DNA of 64,000 nucleotides from Paracoccaceae bacterium (GCA_026417295.1 JAOADN010000002.1:1-64000), one strand, 5' to 3'. Counted from the stretch's first letter, positions 53,176 to 64,000 are shown. Notes: generated from the sequence alone by a model not told the origin. Translations and numbers: made by a program.

Positions 53176-54609
53176 TCAGGCGGCCTGCTCGCTTTCCTCG
53201 GCCGCGTCGTCGAAGTCGTCCTCGAGATGGGCGATCCGCGCGCCCGATTTCGACGTCGTGACGACCCCGAGGGACTTGAGCTTGCGGTGCAGGGCCGATC
53301 TTTCCATCCCGACGAAGGTCGCCGTCCGGCTGATGTTGCCGCCGAAGCGGTTGATCTGCGTGAGCAGGTATTCGCGTTCGAAAAGTTCGCGCGCCTCGCG
53401 CAGGGGCAGCGTCGCCAGCGCCCCGGAGAGGACAACCTTTCCGTCGTCGCCTGCGGAATCGCCCTGCCCCGGCAGTTCGCGCACCTCGATCGGTCCGGTC
53501 CCCTCGCCGAGGATCAGGATCATTTCGACGGTATTGCGCAACTGCCGGATGTTGCCCGGCCAGGGCATCGTCTGCATCAGGGCGATGGCCTCGTCCGAGA
53601 GCGGCCGCAGGGGAAGGCCCTGCGTCTTGTTCAGCACCTCGATGAAATGGCGGGCGAGTTCGGGAATGTCCTCGCGCCGCTCCTCGAGGGCGGGAACGGC
53701 GATGGGAACCACGTTCAGGCGGTCGTAGAGCTCCTGCCTGAAGCGCCCTTGGGCGATCTCGGCGGGAAGGTTGCGCGTGGTGGACGAGATGACGCGGAGG
53801 TCAACGCGCACCTTGTCCGTGCCGCCCACGCGCGCGAACTGCTGTTCGGTCAGCACGCGCAGGATCTTGGACTGCGTGCCGAGCGGCATGTCGGCCACCT
53901 CGTCGAAATAGACGAATCCGCCATGCGCCTGTTCGAGAAGGCCCTTCTCGACGCCGCGCTCGGGTGTCTCGCGTCCGAAGAGGACTTCCTCCATGCGCTC
54001 CGGCTCGATCGAGGCGGAGGAGACGGTGACGAAGGGGCCGCTCGCGCGGTTGGAATGGACGTGGATGTAGCGCGCGGCCACCTCCTTGCCGGAGCCCGGC
54101 TGGCCGGTGAGCATCACCCGCGCATTCGACTTCGTCACCTTGTCGAGGTTGGCGCGCAGCGTACGGAAGGCCGTCGAGGATCCGATCATGTCGGAGGACG
54201 TCACATCCTTGCGGCGCAGGGCCGCGTTCTCGCGCCTGAGCCGCGAGGTCTCCATCGCCCGGGCGATGACGACGAGGAGATGGTCGATGTTGAAGGGCTT
54301 CTCGATATAGTCGTAGGCCCCCTGCTTCATCGCCGCGACGGCGATCTCGATGTTGCCGTGGCCCGAGATGATGATGACCGGAACGTCGGGATTGTCACGG
54401 CGGACGGCCTTGAGGATGTCGATCCCGTCCATCCGGCTGTCCTTGAGCCAGATGTCGAGGATCATCAGCGCCGGCGGCGCGGCATTGAGCTCGGCCATGC
54501 ATTCGTCCGATCCGCCCGCGAGCCGCGTCGTGTAGCCCTCGTCCTTCAGGATGTCCGAGATGAGTTCCCGGATATCCCTCTCGTCGTCCACGATCAGGAT
54601 GTCGTTCAT
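53176..54609 (-). CDS. ntrX: Nitrogen regulation response regulator NtrX
   Basis: NtrX is the response regulator partner of NtrY, linked to nitrogen and redox control and envelope functions. The 477-residue protein has a receiver domain (Asp52, Lys104), an AAA+ domain (Walker A GQPGSGKE at 169-176, EVADMPLGTQSKILRVL), and a Fis-type helix-turn-helix (FGGNISRTATFVGMERSALHRKLKSLG). Where sigma-54 activators have GAFTGA it reads RETPERG (213-219), so sigma-54 activation is unlikely. Its stop is 156 bp from hfq, and its start overlaps the end of ntrY. Confidence 0.95.
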   Translation of the reverse strand: MNDILIVDDERDIRELISDILKDEGYTTRLAGGSDECMAELNAAPPALMILDIWLKDSRMDGIDILKAVRRDNPDVPVIIISGHGNIEIAVAAMKQGAYDYIEKPFNIDHLLVVIARAMETSRLRRENAALRRKDVTSSDMIGSSTAFRTLRANLDKVTKSNARVMLTGQPGSGKEVAARYIHVHSNRASGPFVTVSSASIEPERMEEVLFGRETPERGVEKGLLEQAHGGFVYFDEVADMPLGTQSKILRVLTEQQFARVGGTDKVRVDLRVISSTTRNLPAEIAQGRFRQELYDRLNVVPIAVPALEERREDIPELARHFIEVLNKTQGLPLRPLSDEAIALMQTMPWPGNIRQLRNTVEMILILGEGTGPIEVRELPGQGDSAGDDGKVVLSGALATLPLREARELFEREYLLTQINRFGGNISRTATFVGMERSALHRKLKSLGVVTTSKSGARIAHLEDDFDDAAEESEQAA

Positions 54610-56915
54610 CTGCTCTCCTCCGCTGGTTCGGGGACCTTGTCCTTGGCCTGTCGCGGAACCCTTCCCCGCGGCAGCCTCATTTCCGCCATCGCACCCCGGC
54701 GGCCGCTGTCGTCGAAGGCGGGGGCGTCCGTCAGGATCAGTGTTCCGCCGTGCTCCTCGATGATCTTCTTGACGATGGGCAGTCCGAGGCCGGTGCCCTT
54801 CTCGCGCGTCGTGACATAGGGTTCGAAGAGGCGTGCGCGGTCCTCCGGAAGGCCGATCCCGTTGTCCATGATGCGGATCGTCACGCTGTCCGGGGCTTCC
54901 TCGAGCGTTACCCTGATCTCTGGCGCAAACCCGTCCGGCGGACCCTTCTCGATCAGGGATTCAATCGCTTCGCCGGCGTTCTTTATGAGGTTCGTGAAGG
55001 CCTGCCCGATCATGGTCGCGTCGATCTCGGCCGGAACGGGGCCGTCCGGCAGGGCGGCCACGATATGCGCACCGTGAACCGCGCCGTCCTGGAGAGCCAC
55101 GGCTTCGCGCAGGAGCCGCGCGATGTCGTGCTCGCGGCGGTCGGGGTCCGGCATCCGTGCAAACTTGGAGAACTCGTCGACGATGCGCCGCAGATCGCCG
55201 GTCTGGCGGACGATCACGTCGGTCATCTGTTCGAGGACCGCCGCATCCTCGCCCACCATTGGCGCGAACTTCCGCCGCAGGCGCTCGGCCGAAAGGCGGA
55301 TGGGGGTGAGGGGGTTCTTGATCTCGTGTGCGATGCGTCGCGCGACATCGCCCCAGGCCGCCATGCGCTGGGCCGAGACGAGATCCGTCACGTCGTCGAA
55401 GGCGACAACATAGCCCTCGAGGCGGCCGTCGGCGCTGCGACGCACGGCGATCCGCACAAGCAGGCTTTCCAGCTTGCCGCCACGGCTGAGCCGCACCTCC
55501 TCCTGCACGGCGTCGGCCGCGCCGTCCTTCAGCCGGTCGAAGAGCGGCGCGAATTCCGGCACGAGGTCGGCCAGCACGGAGTCCTCGCCGCGGTCCTCGG
55601 CGATGGCGAGGATGCGGCGTGCAGACGGGTTGAGGAAATCGACCCGGCCGCTGGCCGTCAGCCCGATGACGCCGGAGGTGACGGAGGACAGGACGGAATC
55701 GAAGAGGCGGCGCCGCCGGTCGGACTGGCGGTGGCTGTCGATGAGCGCGTCGCGCTGCCCCTTGAGCTGCCGGGTCATGCGGTTGAAATCCCGGCCGAGC
55801 TCGGCGATCTCGTCATCGCCAGGCTCCTCGATCACCTGAACGTCGAGATCGCCGTTGCCGACCCTCTGGGCGGCGCTGGCAAGCCGGCCGACGGGACGCG
55901 CCAGACGTTCGGCGAACCACAGCCCGGCCCAGACGGCCGCAAGGACGAGGATCAGCGCGAAGCCCACGTAGACGAGCCCGAACTCGAACAGGACGCGGCC
56001 CCGCGTCTGTTCGAGCTGCTGGTAGAGGCCGACCGTCTCACGCGTGTCGTCGAGCAGGCTGAGGATGCTGCCATCCACGTTCCGGCTGACATAGAGGAAG
56101 CGGTCCGGAAAGGCCCTGAGTTCGACCAGGGCGCGGAATTCGTTGTTGGCCCAGTCCTCGATCAGGACGGTCTCGCCGCCCCGTGCACGGGCGATGAGGT
56201 CGGCCGGGGGCTGCTCGAAGTTGAACAGATAGCTCCGCTCGCCGCGCGTGCGCAGTGCCCCTGTCCCGTCGATGACATAGGCCTCGCGCAGCCCGCGCTG
56301 GATCTGCGACTGGCCCTGCGTGAGAAGGTCGCGCAGTTCGCCGTCCGACAGGAAGGGCGAGGCACGGCGCGCGGAGTCGAGGAAGCGGCCCAGCGCCTCG
56401 GCATCCTGTTCAAGATCGCGGCGATGCTCGTCCTGGTAGGCCTCGGCCGCGGCAAGCGAGGTGCCGACGACCTGGCGCACGCGTTCGGAAAACCAGCCTT
56501 CGAGGCCGATGTTGATGGAGAGCGCGGCGAAGATCGCGACAAGGATCGTCGGCACCAGGGCGATGCCGGCGAAGACCCCGGTCAGTCGCAGGTGGAGCCG
56601 CGAGCCGGCCGAACGCGCGCGTCTTGCCGCGATCATCGCGGCAAGGCGCGTGACGATGAGCCCCGCGAGAAGGAGGAAATAGACGAAATCCGCGAGCAGG
56701 ACGAGGCGCAGTGTCGTCGAGCTGGCACCCTCGGCGAAGGGGCCGAGGGCGACATAGGTCGCCAGCGCCAGGACCGGACCGGCAGCGATGAGCAATACCG
56801 TGGCCCAAGCCTGGACCCTCCGCTGCTTGCGCAGGCGGCTCAGACGTTCCCAGGGAGCGCTGTGCGCAATCTGCTGCACGGTTCCGCCTTCGCCTGCCCT
56901 TGCCGCCGGCTGCAT
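54606..56915 (-). CDS. ntrY: Sensor histidine kinase NtrY
   Basis: A 769-residue membrane sensor kinase paired with NtrX. It has N-terminal membrane helices (about 30-130), a periplasmic segment, a further helix (about 305-330), a HAMP domain (ERLARPVGRLASAAQRVGNG), a PAS domain (VTSGVIGLTASGRVDFLNPSA), the phosphoacceptor region [21 protein letters not shown]-type motif (His about residue 530), and an HATPase domain (NLIKNAGEAIE, DNGIGLPED, GTGLGLPIVKKI). The order is complete, and length is normal. The 3' end overlaps ntrX by 4 bp. Confidence 0.95.
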   Translation of the reverse strand: MQPAARAGEGGTVQQIAHSAPWERLSRLRKQRRVQAWATVLLIAAGPVLALATYVALGPFAEGASSTTLRLVLLADFVYFLLLAGLIVTRLAAMIAARRARSAGSRLHLRLTGVFAGIALVPTILVAIFAALSINIGLEGWFSERVRQVVGTSLAAAEAYQDEHRRDLEQDAEALGRFLDSARRASPFLSDGELRDLLTQGQSQIQRGLREAYVIDGTGALRTRGERSYLFNFEQPPADLIARARGGETVLIEDWANNEFRALVELRAFPDRFLYVSRNVDGSILSLLDDTRETVGLYQQLEQTRGRVLFEFGLVYVGFALILVLAAVWAGLWFAERLARPVGRLASAAQRVGNGDLDVQVIEEPGDDEIAELGRDFNRMTRQLKGQRDALIDSHRQSDRRRRLFDSVLSSVTSGVIGLTASGRVDFLNPSARRILAIAEDRGEDSVLADLVPEFAPLFDRLKDGAADAVQEEVRLSRGGKLESLLVRIAVRRSADGRLEGYVVAFDDVTDLVSAQRMAAWGDVARRIAHEIKNPLTPIRLSAERLRRKFAPMVGEDAAVLEQMTDVIVRQTGDLRRIVDEFSKFARMPDPDRREHDIARLLREAVALQDGAVHGAHIVAALPDGPVPAEIDATMIGQAFTNLIKNAGEAIESLIEKGPPDGFAPEIRVTLEEAPDSVTIRIMDNGIGLPEDRARLFEPYVTTREKGTGLGLPIVKKIIEEHGGTLILTDAPAFDDSGRRGAMAEMRLPRGRVPRQAKDKVPEPAEESR

Positions 56916-56989
56916 GCCGGCGGCCGCCGAAACGCCCGGTCTCGTTCTTCACCGGCTGACGCCGATCGGACACAGGTTCTGTTGCCAGA

Positions 56990-58363
56990 TTACATCAACT
57001 TGCGGCGGCGTGTCACGCGAAGATCGAGGTCGGTGATCTTCTTGCGCAAGGTATTGCGATTGATGCCGAGAAGTTCGGCGCATTTCACCTGGTTTCCGCC
57101 CGTCGCCTCGAGCGCGATGGTGAGCAGCGGCATCTCCAGTTCGCGCAGCACCCGGTCATAGAGGCCCGGAGGCGGCAGTCCGTCACCATGCAGGTCGAAA
57201 TAGCGCTGCAGGTGCTGGGCGATCGAGGCCGAAAGCTGCGCCGCCTCTCCCGGCCGCGGCGGGGCAGCACCCTGCTCTGCCCCGCTGGCGCCGATTGCGG
57301 CCATGACCTCGCGCGCGGAGAGTTCGGGCGCCTCGGCGGTCATGCAGAGGCGCTTCACCGTGCCCTCGAGCTGTCGCACATTGCCCGGCCAGGAATGCGC
57401 CCGCAGCACCTGCATCGCTTCTGGGCCGATCCGGAGGGATGTTCCTGCATCGCGCGAGAATCTGGCGGCAAATGCCTCTGCCAGAAGGGGAATGTCGTCC
57501 GACCTGTCGCGCAGGGCTGGCAGGGCCAGCGTCACGCCGCCCATCCGGTAGAGCAGGTCGCGACGAAGGGCGCCGGACTCGGCGAGCGCATCGAGATCTG
57601 CCTGGCTGGTGGCGATCGGGCGCACGCCGAGGTCGGGCGCACGATCAAGCATCCAGACGATCCTGGCCTGAGCGTCGAGGTCGAAATCGCCGACTTCCTC
57701 GATCAGGACGGTGCCATTCGCCGCCTGGGCGAGCATCCGCCCCGGGCCGTCCGCCCCGGCGAGATCGGGTGGACGGATCACCGTCAGCGGCATCGCCCGG
57801 CGGTCCGAAAGCTCATGCAGGGTGCGGGCAAGGGCCGTCTTGCCGGTGCCGCTTGCCCCGGTGATCAGGACGGGAATGTCGGCATTCATCACCTTGGCGA
57901 CGATGCGGTAGACGGCCTGCATCGCCGGCGTGCGCCCGATCAGCGGCAGTTCGTCGCCGCCGTCCCGGCGGACGGGCGCCGGTTCCGGCCCTTCGGCCCG
58001 GCGCTGTTCGAGCGCGCGCGCCGCCCGCTTCATCAGGTCGGGCAGATCGAAGGGCTTGGGCAGGTAGTCGAAGGCCCTTGCCTCGCTTGCCTGGACCGCG
58101 GTGATGATCGTGTTCTGGGCCGAGATGACGATGACGGGCAGACCGGGGCGGACCATGCGTATCTGGGGAAGGGCCTGGATTCCATTGCCGTCGGGCATCA
58201 CGACATCGGTGATGACCAGATCTCCCTTGCCCTCCTCGACCCAGCGCAGAAGGGTCATCATCGAACCCGTCGCATGAACCTTGCAGCCCGCGCGGGTGAG
58301 GGCCTGGGTGAGGACCGTCCGGATCGTCCGGTCGTCGTCGGCGACAAGGATGGTTCCGTCCAT
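56990..58363 (-). CDS. ntrC: Nitrogen regulation response regulator NtrC (GAFTGA-less)
   Basis: NtrC activates nitrogen-assimilation genes when phosphorylated by NtrB. The 457-residue protein has a receiver domain (Asp53 in [12 protein letters not shown], Lys103), an AAA+ domain with Walker A GASGTGKT (169-176) and a Walker B VLIEEVGD, and a C-terminal helix-turn-helix ([16 protein letters not shown]). The GAFTGA loop is missing: the segment between Walker A and B is shortened. Rhodobacter capsulatus NtrC has the same deletion and works with the housekeeping RNA polymerase. The ATG overlaps the ntrB stop. Confidence 0.96.
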   Translation of the reverse strand: MDGTILVADDDRTIRTVLTQALTRAGCKVHATGSMMTLLRWVEEGKGDLVITDVVMPDGNGIQALPQIRMVRPGLPVIVISAQNTIITAVQASEARAFDYLPKPFDLPDLMKRAARALEQRRAEGPEPAPVRRDGGDELPLIGRTPAMQAVYRIVAKVMNADIPVLITGASGTGKTALARTLHELSDRRAMPLTVIRPPDLAGADGPGRMLAQAANGTVLIEEVGDFDLDAQARIVWMLDRAPDLGVRPIATSQADLDALAESGALRRDLLYRMGGVTLALPALRDRSDDIPLLAEAFAARFSRDAGTSLRIGPEAMQVLRAHSWPGNVRQLEGTVKRLCMTAEAPELSAREVMAAIGASGAEQGAAPPRPGEAAQLSASIAQHLQRYFDLHGDGLPPPGLYDRVLRELEMPLLTIALEATGGNQVKCAELLGINRNTLRKKITDLDLRVTRRRKLM

Positions 58364-59438
58364 CAGGGCACCTCGTCTGTCGTCTGGGCTGCGGGAAGCG
58401 AGACGCGAAAGACCGTGCGGCCCGGCGCCGACTCGACGCTGATCCATGCGCCATGGTCAGCCAGGATTCGCGACACGAGGGCCAGGCCAAGACCCGTGCC
58501 GTTCTCCCTGCCGGACACGAAGGGTTCGAAGATCTGGCCGGCGATGGCCTCGGGAATGCCGGGGCCGTCGTCGGCGATCTCGACCTGGAGGGGGAGCGGC
58601 TGTTCCGTTCCGTCCGGGCGGCGCAGTCTGAGCGCGACATCGTAGAAGGTGCGCAGCCGGATGGTTCCTCCATCCTTTCCAGCCGCTTGTGCGGCGTTCT
58701 TCAGGATGTTCAGGAAGACTTGCAGAAGCTGGTCTGCGTCGCCGCAGGACAGGGGAAGCGACGGGTCGTAGTCCTCGACGAAGTGCATGTGCGCCGCGAA
58801 GCCGAGTTCCGCCGACCGGCGCGCCCGGTCGAGAAGGTTGTGGATGTTCACAGCGCGCCGTTCGGGGGGGCGCAGCTTGCCGAACTGGTCGACCTGATCG
58901 AGGAGCTTCACGATGCGGCGCGTCTCGGCCACGATGAGGTCGGTGAGTTCGCGATCCTCTGCGCGCAGGGACATCGACAGCAGCTGGGCCGCCCCCGCGA
59001 TCCCGGCGAGCGGGTTCTTGATCTCGTGCGCCAGCATCTCGGCCATGCCGACGGCGGACCTTGCCGCCGCACGCGGCTGGCGCCCGAGCCCGAGCCGTTC
59101 GGCATTGTCGGCCGGCTGGACGAGCAGCATCACCGCCCCGTCGCCGCCATCGACAGGAGCCGCCATGAGGCTGCAGCGCACCTGCCGGCCCCCGGAAGCG
59201 ATCACGCCGACATCATTGACGAAGAGATCCGACCGGTTCGCCCGCACCCGCGCAAGGACATTCGCAAGATCGACACCGGCCGCCAGGCGCCCGGAGAGCG
59301 GCGTCCGGCACAATGCGCGCTCGGACAGGTTGAAGAACGCCTCGGCCGCAGGATTGGCGGCAACGGTCCTGTCGTCGGCGCCGATCAGGAACGTGGGCAC
59401 CGGAAGCGTCGACCAGATTGCGGCGGCCTCGGGAAGGG

Positions 59439-59442
<4 letters not shown>
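58363..59442 (-). CDS. ntrB: Nitrogen regulation sensor kinase NtrB
   Basis: NtrB is the soluble kinase/phosphatase of NtrC, governed by PII proteins. The 359-residue protein has a PAS domain (about 8-110: [25 protein letters not shown]), the His motif [20 protein letters not shown] and an HATPase domain ([37 protein letters not shown]). No membrane helix is present. It overlaps dusB upstream by 4 bp (ATGA) and ntrC downstream by 1-3 bp, forming the dusB-ntrB-ntrC operon. Confidence 0.96.
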
Positions 59443-60452
<1,010 letters not shown>

Positions 60453-60554
60453 GGCGATGCGCGACCTCCTTTCCTGCAGCTAGTGGGACAGGCCGGGCGG
60501 GGCAACCTTTCGCCCCGGCGTACCATGGCGAGAAATGCAGCATTGCACAAAAAA

Positions 60555-60568
60555 CAGGCAATTGCCTG
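60555..60568. promoter_or_regulatory. Palindrome in the dusB/ispDF divergent region
   Basis: CAGGCAATTGCCTG is a perfect 14-bp palindrome in an AT-rich patch (TTGCACAAAAAA precedes it) of the 194-bp divergent region. It could be an operator for either direction, perhaps autoregulation of the ntr operon. No regulator can be named. Confidence 0.4.
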
Positions 60569-60646
60569 CCCGTCAGCGGAAGGCGCGGCCATTGTCAGTT
60601 CACCGGCCCTTCCCTAGCCTGCCAGATGCCGGGGACAGAAAGGCAC

Positions 60647-61774
60647 ATGGACACAGCAATCATCCTTGTCGCCGCGGGGCGCGGCAGCCGGGCGGGCGGC
60701 GGGGTTCCGAAGCAGTGGCGCCCCCTGGGCGGGATGCCGCTGGCATTGCACAGCGCGCGGACGCTGGCGCCGCTCGGCCGTCTTGTCGCGTCAGTCCATC
60801 CCGACGATTTCGCCGTCGCGTCCGGGGTCTTCGCGGGCGGTGCCACGCTGGTCGCCGGGGGAGAGACCCGCGCCGCGAGCGTGCGCAACGCGCTGGAACT
60901 TCTGGACGGCGGGGACGTGCAGCATGTCCTGATCCACGATGCCGCACGCCCCTTCGTCACCCTGGCGCTGGCGCAACGGGTGCTGGCCGCGCTGGACAGG
61001 GCACCGGGTGCGGCGCCCGCCGTTGCGGTGACCGATGCGCTGTGGCGGGGCGAGGACGGGAGGGTCAAGGCGGCAGTGCCCAGGGCCGGGCTTCTGCGTG
61101 CGCAGACGCCGCAGGGCTTCCGCTTCCCCGACATACTTGCGGCACATCGCGGCTTTCGCGGCGAGGCGGCAGACGATGTGGAAATAGCGCTTGCCGCAGG
61201 GCTTGACGTGGAGATCGTCGATGGCGAGGAGTCGAACTTCAAGGTCACCTTTCCAGAGGACTTCGCGCGGGGCGAAAGGCAGATCGGAATGAGCGACGGG
61301 ATCCGCGTCGGGCAGGGTTATGACGTGCATGCCTTCACGCAGGGCGATCATGTCATGCTCTGCGGGGTGCGGGTGCCGCATGACCGCGGGCTACTGGGCC
61401 ACTCGGACGCCGATGTCGGCATGCACGCGCTGACCGACGCGATCTATGGCGCGCTGGCGGACGGCGACATCGGCCGGCATTTCCCGCCTTCGGACATGCA
61501 GTGGAAGGGCGCGCCGAGCGAGACTTTCCTTGCGCATGCCGCAGGGCGCGCGCGGGACCGCGGATTCAGGGTGGGGAATGCCGATGTCACGATCGTCTGC
61601 GAACGCCCGAAGATCGGCCCGCATGCCACGGAAATGGCACGGGAACTGGGCCGCATCATCGGCGTGGACCCGATGCGGGTCAGCGTGAAGGCGACAACTT
61701 CGGAGGGGCTGGGTTTCACCGGTCGCGGCGAGGGAATCGCGGCGATGGCAATCGTCACCCTGGTGCGCCCGTGA
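60647..61774 (+). CDS. ispDF: Bifunctional IspD/IspF (MEP pathway)
   Basis: A fused enzyme of isoprenoid synthesis: IspD (MEP cytidylyltransferase, about 1-215) and IspF (MEcPP synthase, about 220-375). IspD motifs: [18 protein letters not shown] and IHDAARPFV; IspF motifs: [25 protein letters not shown] with metal ligands, and [10 protein letters not shown]. The fusion is common in alphaproteobacteria. ATG 60647 has an AAAGG ribosome binding site; an upstream ATG at 60626 adds seven residues. The stop overlaps the pgpA GTG start (GTGA). Confidence 0.96.
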   Translation: MDTAIILVAAGRGSRAGGGVPKQWRPLGGMPLALHSARTLAPLGRLVASVHPDDFAVASGVFAGGATLVAGGETRAASVRNALELLDGGDVQHVLIHDAARPFVTLALAQRVLAALDRAPGAAPAVAVTDALWRGEDGRVKAAVPRAGLLRAQTPQGFRFPDILAAHRGFRGEAADDVEIALAAGLDVEIVDGEESNFKVTFPEDFARGERQIGMSDGIRVGQGYDVHAFTQGDHVMLCGVRVPHDRGLLGHSDADVGMHALTDAIYGALADGDIGRHFPPSDMQWKGAPSETFLAHAAGRARDRGFRVGNADVTIVCERPKIGPHATEMARELGRIIGVDPMRVSVKATTSEGLGFTGRGEGIAAMAIVTLVRP

Positions 61775-62274
61775 GCCTGGCGCGGATCGTGGCGACAGTG
61801 GGGGGGATCGGCCGCCTGCGGCCTGCGCCCGGCACCTGGGGATCCGCCGCTGCGGTGATCCTGGGCCTGGCGATCGACCGCTTCCTCGGCTTTCCCGGCC
61901 TGGCGGTCGCCACGGCCATTGCCGTTGCGGCGGGGTTCTGGGCCACACGCATGCTCCTGCATGGACGGCCGGGCGAGGACCCTGGCGAGATCGTCATCGA
62001 CGAACTGGCGGGCCAGTGGATCGCCCTGCTCTTCCCCTCGGCCGCCTTCTGGCAGCGGGACATCCCCGACTGGGCCTTCGTCGCATGGCCCGGCTGGGTC
62101 GCGGCCTTCCTGTTCTTCCGCCTGTTCGACATCTGGAAGCCCGGCCCGATCGGACGGGCGGACCGGCGGGGGGATCCGGCCGGCGTCATGATCGACGACC
62201 TGTGGGCGGGGATCTTCGCCGGACTTGCGACAATCGTTGCCGCCGGGATCGCGCACGGGATCCTGATGCGATGA
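61771..62274 (+). CDS. pgpA: Phosphatidylglycerophosphatase A
   Basis: PgpA removes the phosphate from phosphatidylglycerophosphate in phospholipid synthesis, in the inner membrane. The 167-residue protein has the conserved N-terminal [14 protein letters not shown], the acidic [18 protein letters not shown] motif with metal-binding residues, and [18 protein letters not shown]. Four membrane segments are apparent. It starts with GTG at 61771, overlapping the ispDF stop, and its end overlaps the cinA ATG. Confidence 0.94.
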   Translation: MSLARIVATVGGIGRLRPAPGTWGSAAAVILGLAIDRFLGFPGLAVATAIAVAAGFWATRMLLHGRPGEDPGEIVIDELAGQWIALLFPSAAFWQRDIPDWAFVAWPGWVAAFLFFRLFDIWKPGPIGRADRRGDPAGVMIDDLWAGIFAGLATIVAAGIAHGILMR

Positions 62275-62771
62275 CGCTGGCCGAGAGGCTTCTGGCAACG
62301 GCCCGGGCGAAGGGCGCCACGATCGCCACGGCGGAGAGCTGCACGGGCGGCCTGGTCGGGGCAGCGATCACCGATGTGGCAGGATCCTCGGAGGTCTATC
62401 TCGCCGGCTTCATCACCTACTCGAACGCGGCAAAGATCCGCGACCTGAACGTGAAGCCGGCCAGCCTTGCCGCACATGGGGCGGTGTCCGAGGAGGTGGC
62501 CCGCGAGATGGCCGAGGGCGCGCGCACCCGCAGCGGCGCGACGCTTGCGGTTTCGGTCACCGGGATCGCCGGGCCGGGCGGATCCGAGTTCAAGCCCGAG
62601 GGACGTGTCTGCTTTGCCGTAGCGGCGCAGGGACGCCCGACCCTGAGCGAGACGGTGGATTTCGGGGCTGCGGGCCGTGCCCGGGTGCGGGAGCGCGCGC
62701 GCGACCATGCCCTGACGCTTCTCCTGTCGGCGCTGGGCGGGCCCGAGGCGGACGGCCATGGCCGGGGCTGA
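62271..62771 (+). CDS. CinA family nicotinamide-nucleotide amidohydrolase
   Basis: A 166-residue single-domain CinA C-terminal (PncC-like) protein, which deamidates NMN for NAD recycling. Motifs: ATAESCTGGLVGAAITDVAGSS with the active-site Ser, FITYSNAAKIRDLNV and SVTGIAGPGGSEFKPEG. Length is as for stand-alone PncC. It overlaps pgpA by 4 bp, completing the ispDF-pgpA-cinA run. Confidence 0.92.
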   Translation: MTLAERLLATARAKGATIATAESCTGGLVGAAITDVAGSSEVYLAGFITYSNAAKIRDLNVKPASLAAHGAVSEEVAREMAEGARTRSGATLAVSVTGIAGPGGSEFKPEGRVCFAVAAQGRPTLSETVDFGAAGRARVRERARDHALTLLLSALGGPEADGHGRG

Positions 62772-62801
62772 CCGCGCAGAAGGGTGGAGGCGGAGACCGG
62801 G

Positions 62802-63131
62802 ATGAGGATCGTGACCCTCACCGGGTTCCTTGTGGCCCGTTCGCTGGACGAGGCCGACCGGATCTCTGTCCTCGTTCCCGATTATGTCCGGGAGACACTG
62901 GCCGAACCGGGATGCCTGACATGCGAGGTCTGGCGATCCCGGGCCGATCCCGTGCGCTTCGCCCTGCGCGAGGTCTATGCCGGCCAGGGGGCCTTCGAGG
63001 CGCACCGGAGCCGGATAGAGGGAAGGCCCTGGGGCAAGGCGACGGCCAACGTGCCCTCCGACCTGCGGATCACCGAGGGTCTGGCGCCTGCAAGCCTCAA
63101 GGGCGACGCTGACGAGGGCCGCGGGGCCTGA
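62802..63131 (+). CDS. ABM-type (antibiotic biosynthesis monooxygenase-like) small protein
   Basis: A 109-residue protein with a ferredoxin-like ABM domain: EPGCLTCEVWRSRADPVRFALREVYAGQGAFEAHR resembles the central motif of this family (residues about 43-77). Such proteins act as quinone or haem-related monooxygenases, or have no known activity. The ATG at 62802 is preceded by GGAGGCGGAG; a GTG at 62784 would add six residues. It follows cinA and converges on the lytic transglycosylase gene. Confidence 0.7.
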   Translation: MRIVTLTGFLVARSLDEADRISVLVPDYVRETLAEPGCLTCEVWRSRADPVRFALREVYAGQGAFEAHRSRIEGRPWGKATANVPSDLRITEGLAPASLKGDADEGRGA

Positions 63132-63164
63132 AAGCCACCGCGGCGCCCAGCCGGACCGGCGGCG

Positions 63165-63788
63165 TCACCCGCCGAGGATCGCCACGACGTAGGCCTGCGT
63201 CTCGTCATAGGGCGGGATGCCGTCATGTTCGTCGACGGCGAGCGGCCCGGCATTGTAGGCGGCCAGCGCGAGGCGCCATGTTCCGAACCTGTCATACATC
63301 ATCCGGAGATAGCGCGCCCCACCGTCGAGGTTCTGGTGCGGGTCGGTCGCGTCGACGCCCAGAAGGCTTGCCGTTCCGGGCATGAGCTGGGCAAGGCCCG
63401 TGGCGCCCTTGACCGACACCGCACCGGGGTTCCAGCCGCTTTCGCGCTGGACCAGCCGCAGGAAGAGGTCCTCGGGGATGCCGTATTTCCGCGCCGCTGC
63501 CCTGGCGGCCTCGAGGAACTCGCCACGGTAGGATCCGGCGTAACGCGGAATGGGGCCGTCGGCACCGGCTGCCGCATCCTGGTAATGGGGCGTCAGCCGC
63601 ACCGAATTCGCGTATTGCACGGCTGCGCGACTGTCGAGAACGGCTGTCTTTGCTGCAAAATCGGCGAAGCGCGACTTCTTCTTGCCGGAGGTCGACAGGA
63701 CCAGCCCCTCGGCCGAAGCCGGGGCCGGAAGGGATGCCAGACCGATCACGGCGGAAAGCGCCGTCGCCACGAGGATACGAAGGAACAT
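63165..63788 (-). CDS. Lytic transglycosylase (SLT domain) family protein
   Basis: A 207-residue exported peptidoglycan lytic transglycosylase. It has a Sec signal peptide (1-26, ending PAPASA) and a C-terminal SLT domain with the catalytic Glu in [29 protein letters not shown] (residues about 113-141) and [10 protein letters not shown]. The enzyme cleaves the glycan strand to 1,6-anhydro products. Length and domain order fit family 1 of the transglycosylases. Confidence 0.9.
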   Translation of the reverse strand: MFLRILVATALSAVIGLASLPAPASAEGLVLSTSGKKKSRFADFAAKTAVLDSRAAVQYANSVRLTPHYQDAAAGADGPIPRYAGSYRGEFLEAARAAARKYGIPEDLFLRLVQRESGWNPGAVSVKGATGLAQLMPGTASLLGVDATDPHQNLDGGARYLRMMYDRFGTWRLALAAYNAGPLAVDEHDGIPPYDETQAYVVAILGG

Positions 63789-63853
63789 CAGGCCCCCGGC
63801 CGATCAACTGCACGATCGCCGACTATATCGCATCGGACGGCCAGCACCAGCCC

Positions 63854-64000
63854 TCAGGCCGCATCGGGCCTTGCCGCGACGCCGCCGTCGAGCAGATCCT
63901 CGATGAGCACGCTCACGAGCTGTCCGCGGCCCTGGACGCCGGCCTTTCGGTAGATCGCGTTCAGGTGGGTCTTGACCGTGCCTTCGCCCGAGTTCCTCAG
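63854..64000 (-). CDS. LuxR-type DNA-binding regulator, C-terminal fragment
   Basis: The last 48 residues of a protein whose start lies beyond the window. The sequence GEGTVKTHLNAIYRKAGVQGRGQLV is the recognition half of a LuxR/FixJ-type helix-turn-helix, usually the output domain of a response regulator. A receiver domain would be further right and cannot be checked. Confidence 0.8.
   Translation of the reverse strand: MRNSGEGTVKTHLNAIYRKAGVQGRGQLVSVLIEDLLDGGVAARPDAA

Overview
The window is about 70% GC and comes from an alphaproteobacterium. It most likely belongs to the Rhodobacter/Paracoccus group (Rhodobacterales). Evidence is the gene order dusB(nifR3)-ntrB-ntrC-ntrY-ntrX-hfq-hflX, NtrC and NtrX proteins without the GAFTGA loop, a fused IspDF, a DksA with a single zinc-finger cysteine, and inverted intergenic repeats of a kind I associate with this group. 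The first 16 bases match the Nextera transposase adapter end, so base 17 is where genomic sequence starts. The window opens on a contig end that was not trimmed.

Left part (17-8370): the C-terminal tail of a Fic protein, the succinate dehydrogenase operon sdhCDA-lipoprotein-sdhB (minus strand), an nnrU-like membrane protein, a small secreted protein, a TauE/SafE transporter, malate dehydrogenase, and an acyltransferase (E2) catalytic core that has lost its lipoyl domain. Two adjacent perfect 24-bp palindromes separate mdh from this core.

Centre (8561-43773): one contiguous type VI secretion island of about 35 kb holding all 13 core genes. The plus-strand operon is ppkA-tssA-tssB-tssC-hcp-tssE-tssF-tssG-tagH-tssJ-tssK-tssL-tssM-tagF. 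It is flanked by minus-strand tssH with a DUF6484 gene on the left, and on the right by the minus-strand set pppA-tagX-like-[DotU/IcmF-like fusion]-vgrG, followed by a divergent OmpA-family gene. The kinase, phosphatase, FHA protein and TagF indicate post-translational control by threonine phosphorylation. Left of tssH is a cargo module: TIGR02270 protein, DUF2169 adaptor, a ketosynthase-fold protein without a visible nucleophile, and a DUF4150 (PAAR-like) protein ending in what looks like a nucleotide or nucleic-acid deaminase domain (HAE ... PCxxC). Two acidic unknown proteins follow it and are immunity candidates. This module and the ATPase-less DotU-IcmF fusion are the most novel parts of the window.

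Right part (43818-64000): an acyl-CoA dehydrogenase / acyl-CoA ligase / CaiD-like hydratase set, probably for carnitine-type compounds, behind an 18-bp TetR-type palindrome. Then a FAD monooxygenase, dksA, moxR-gst, hflX, hfq, the ntr regulon genes and dusB. A divergent ispDF-pgpA-cinA run, an ABM-family protein, a lytic transglycosylase and the tail of a LuxR-type regulator close the window. No rRNA, tRNA, CRISPR array or insertion sequence was seen.
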